Shown here piece by piece: positions 6,035 through 6,071 of a stretch of DNA of 6,071 bases. The DNA is from JBBRCX01 sp038204465. Lineage in GTDB: Bacteria > Planctomycetota > Phycisphaerae > Tepidisphaerales > Tepidisphaeraceae. The notes under the pieces are model-generated. The model saw only the letters and a program-made list of their open reading frames with translations, was not told where the DNA came from and searched no databases. The translations under genes and the position numbers were made by a program. Positions within the stretch are counted from its first letter, which is position 1. The number at the start of each line of letters is the position of its first letter. The stretch spans positions 1-6,071 of the forward strand of contig JBBRCX010000175.1 in assembly GCA_038204465.1 (NCBI GenBank). Direction: 5' to 3'.

Positions 6035-6071
6035 GGGAGGACGGGGGCCGAAAGGCCCCCTCCTACCCGAT
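6035..6071 (+). ncRNA. Group II intron domain VI and 3' splice site
   Basis: GGG 6035-6037 pairs with CCC 6066-6068, AGGA 6038-6041 with TCCT 6061-6064, and GGGGGCC 6043-6049 with GGCCCCC 6054-6060, closed by a GAAA tetraloop; C6042 is bulged. The unpaired A6065 lies seven bases from the 3' end and is the expected branch-point adenosine. The intron ends ...CCCGAT at 6071, which is also the last base of the window. Confidence 0.88.

Larger units (their letters stand above)
4055..6071 (+). mobile_element. Bacterial class C (IIC) group II intron, apparently full length
   Basis: A retroelement that splices as a ribozyme and moves by target-primed reverse transcription. The 5' end GTGCG (4055-4059) fits the GUGYG consensus. 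A structured 5' region, a reverse transcriptase/maturase ORF (4512-5996), domain V (6002-6032) and domain VI (6035-6068) follow in the usual order, and the 3' end is CCCGAT at 6066-6071, with the branch-type A at 6065. Total length is 2017 bases. Class C is supported by the RT sequence, which closely resembles GsI-IIC, by the absence of an endonuclease domain, by the C-G-C triad in domain V, and by insertion directly after an intrinsic terminator on its sense strand. The 3' exon lies outside the window, so the 3' boundary rests on consensus only. The intact ORF and ribozyme ends suggest that it may be active. Confidence 0.93.

Noticed and set aside
4055..6071. Diversity-generating retroelement, retron or CRISPR-associated RT
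   Set aside because: The flanking ribozyme ends, domains V and VI, and the maturase region identify an ordinary group II intron; there is no template/variable repeat pair, msr/msd or CRISPR array.

Overview
The window is high-GC bacterial DNA with four host genes, all on the + strand, followed by a group II intron that fills the last third. The best lineage guess is Planctomycetes (perhaps Phycisphaerae/Tepidisphaerales). This rests on the style of the ClpX protein (Gly/Pro-rich leader before the zinc finger, and the sequence following the pore-2 region) and on the small membrane protein with a SHOCT-like motif. It is recognition from memory, not a search result.

Layout. Positions 3-293 hold the C-terminal end of a protein that enters from the left, resembling the tail of TIM-barrel glycoside-hydrolase-like proteins. 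Two bases later an ankyrin-repeat protein with one N-terminal membrane segment begins (296-1765); the two were probably co-transcribed. After a 111-base gap with no recognisable element comes a small membrane protein with a SHOCT-like motif (1877-2269). A 352-base intergenic stretch (2270-2621) leads to clpX (2622-3995), the AAA+ unfoldase of the ClpXP protease. No clpP lies beside it in this window. clpX ends in a strong intrinsic terminator (4022-4051).

Three bases after the T-tract of that terminator starts a complete bacterial class C (IIC) group II intron, 4055-6071. It has a GTGCG 5' end, a 5' ribozyme region, a reverse transcriptase/maturase ORF (4512-5996) closely resembling the Geobacillus GsI-IIC type without an endonuclease domain, a domain V with the C-G-C triad and a G.U wobble, and a domain VI with a bulged A seven bases from the 3' end. 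The last base of the window coincides with the predicted 3' splice site. Insertion just downstream of a terminator hairpin is the known target preference of IIC introns, so the element and its site agree.

The intron and the clpX terminator are the most instructive part of the window. I see no CRISPR array, tRNA, rRNA or defence cluster, and nothing that I can defend as an entirely new system. The points most worth checking are the atypical domain V loop, the long N-terminal extension of the reverse transcriptase, the membrane-anchored ankyrin protein and the unexplained clpX leader.
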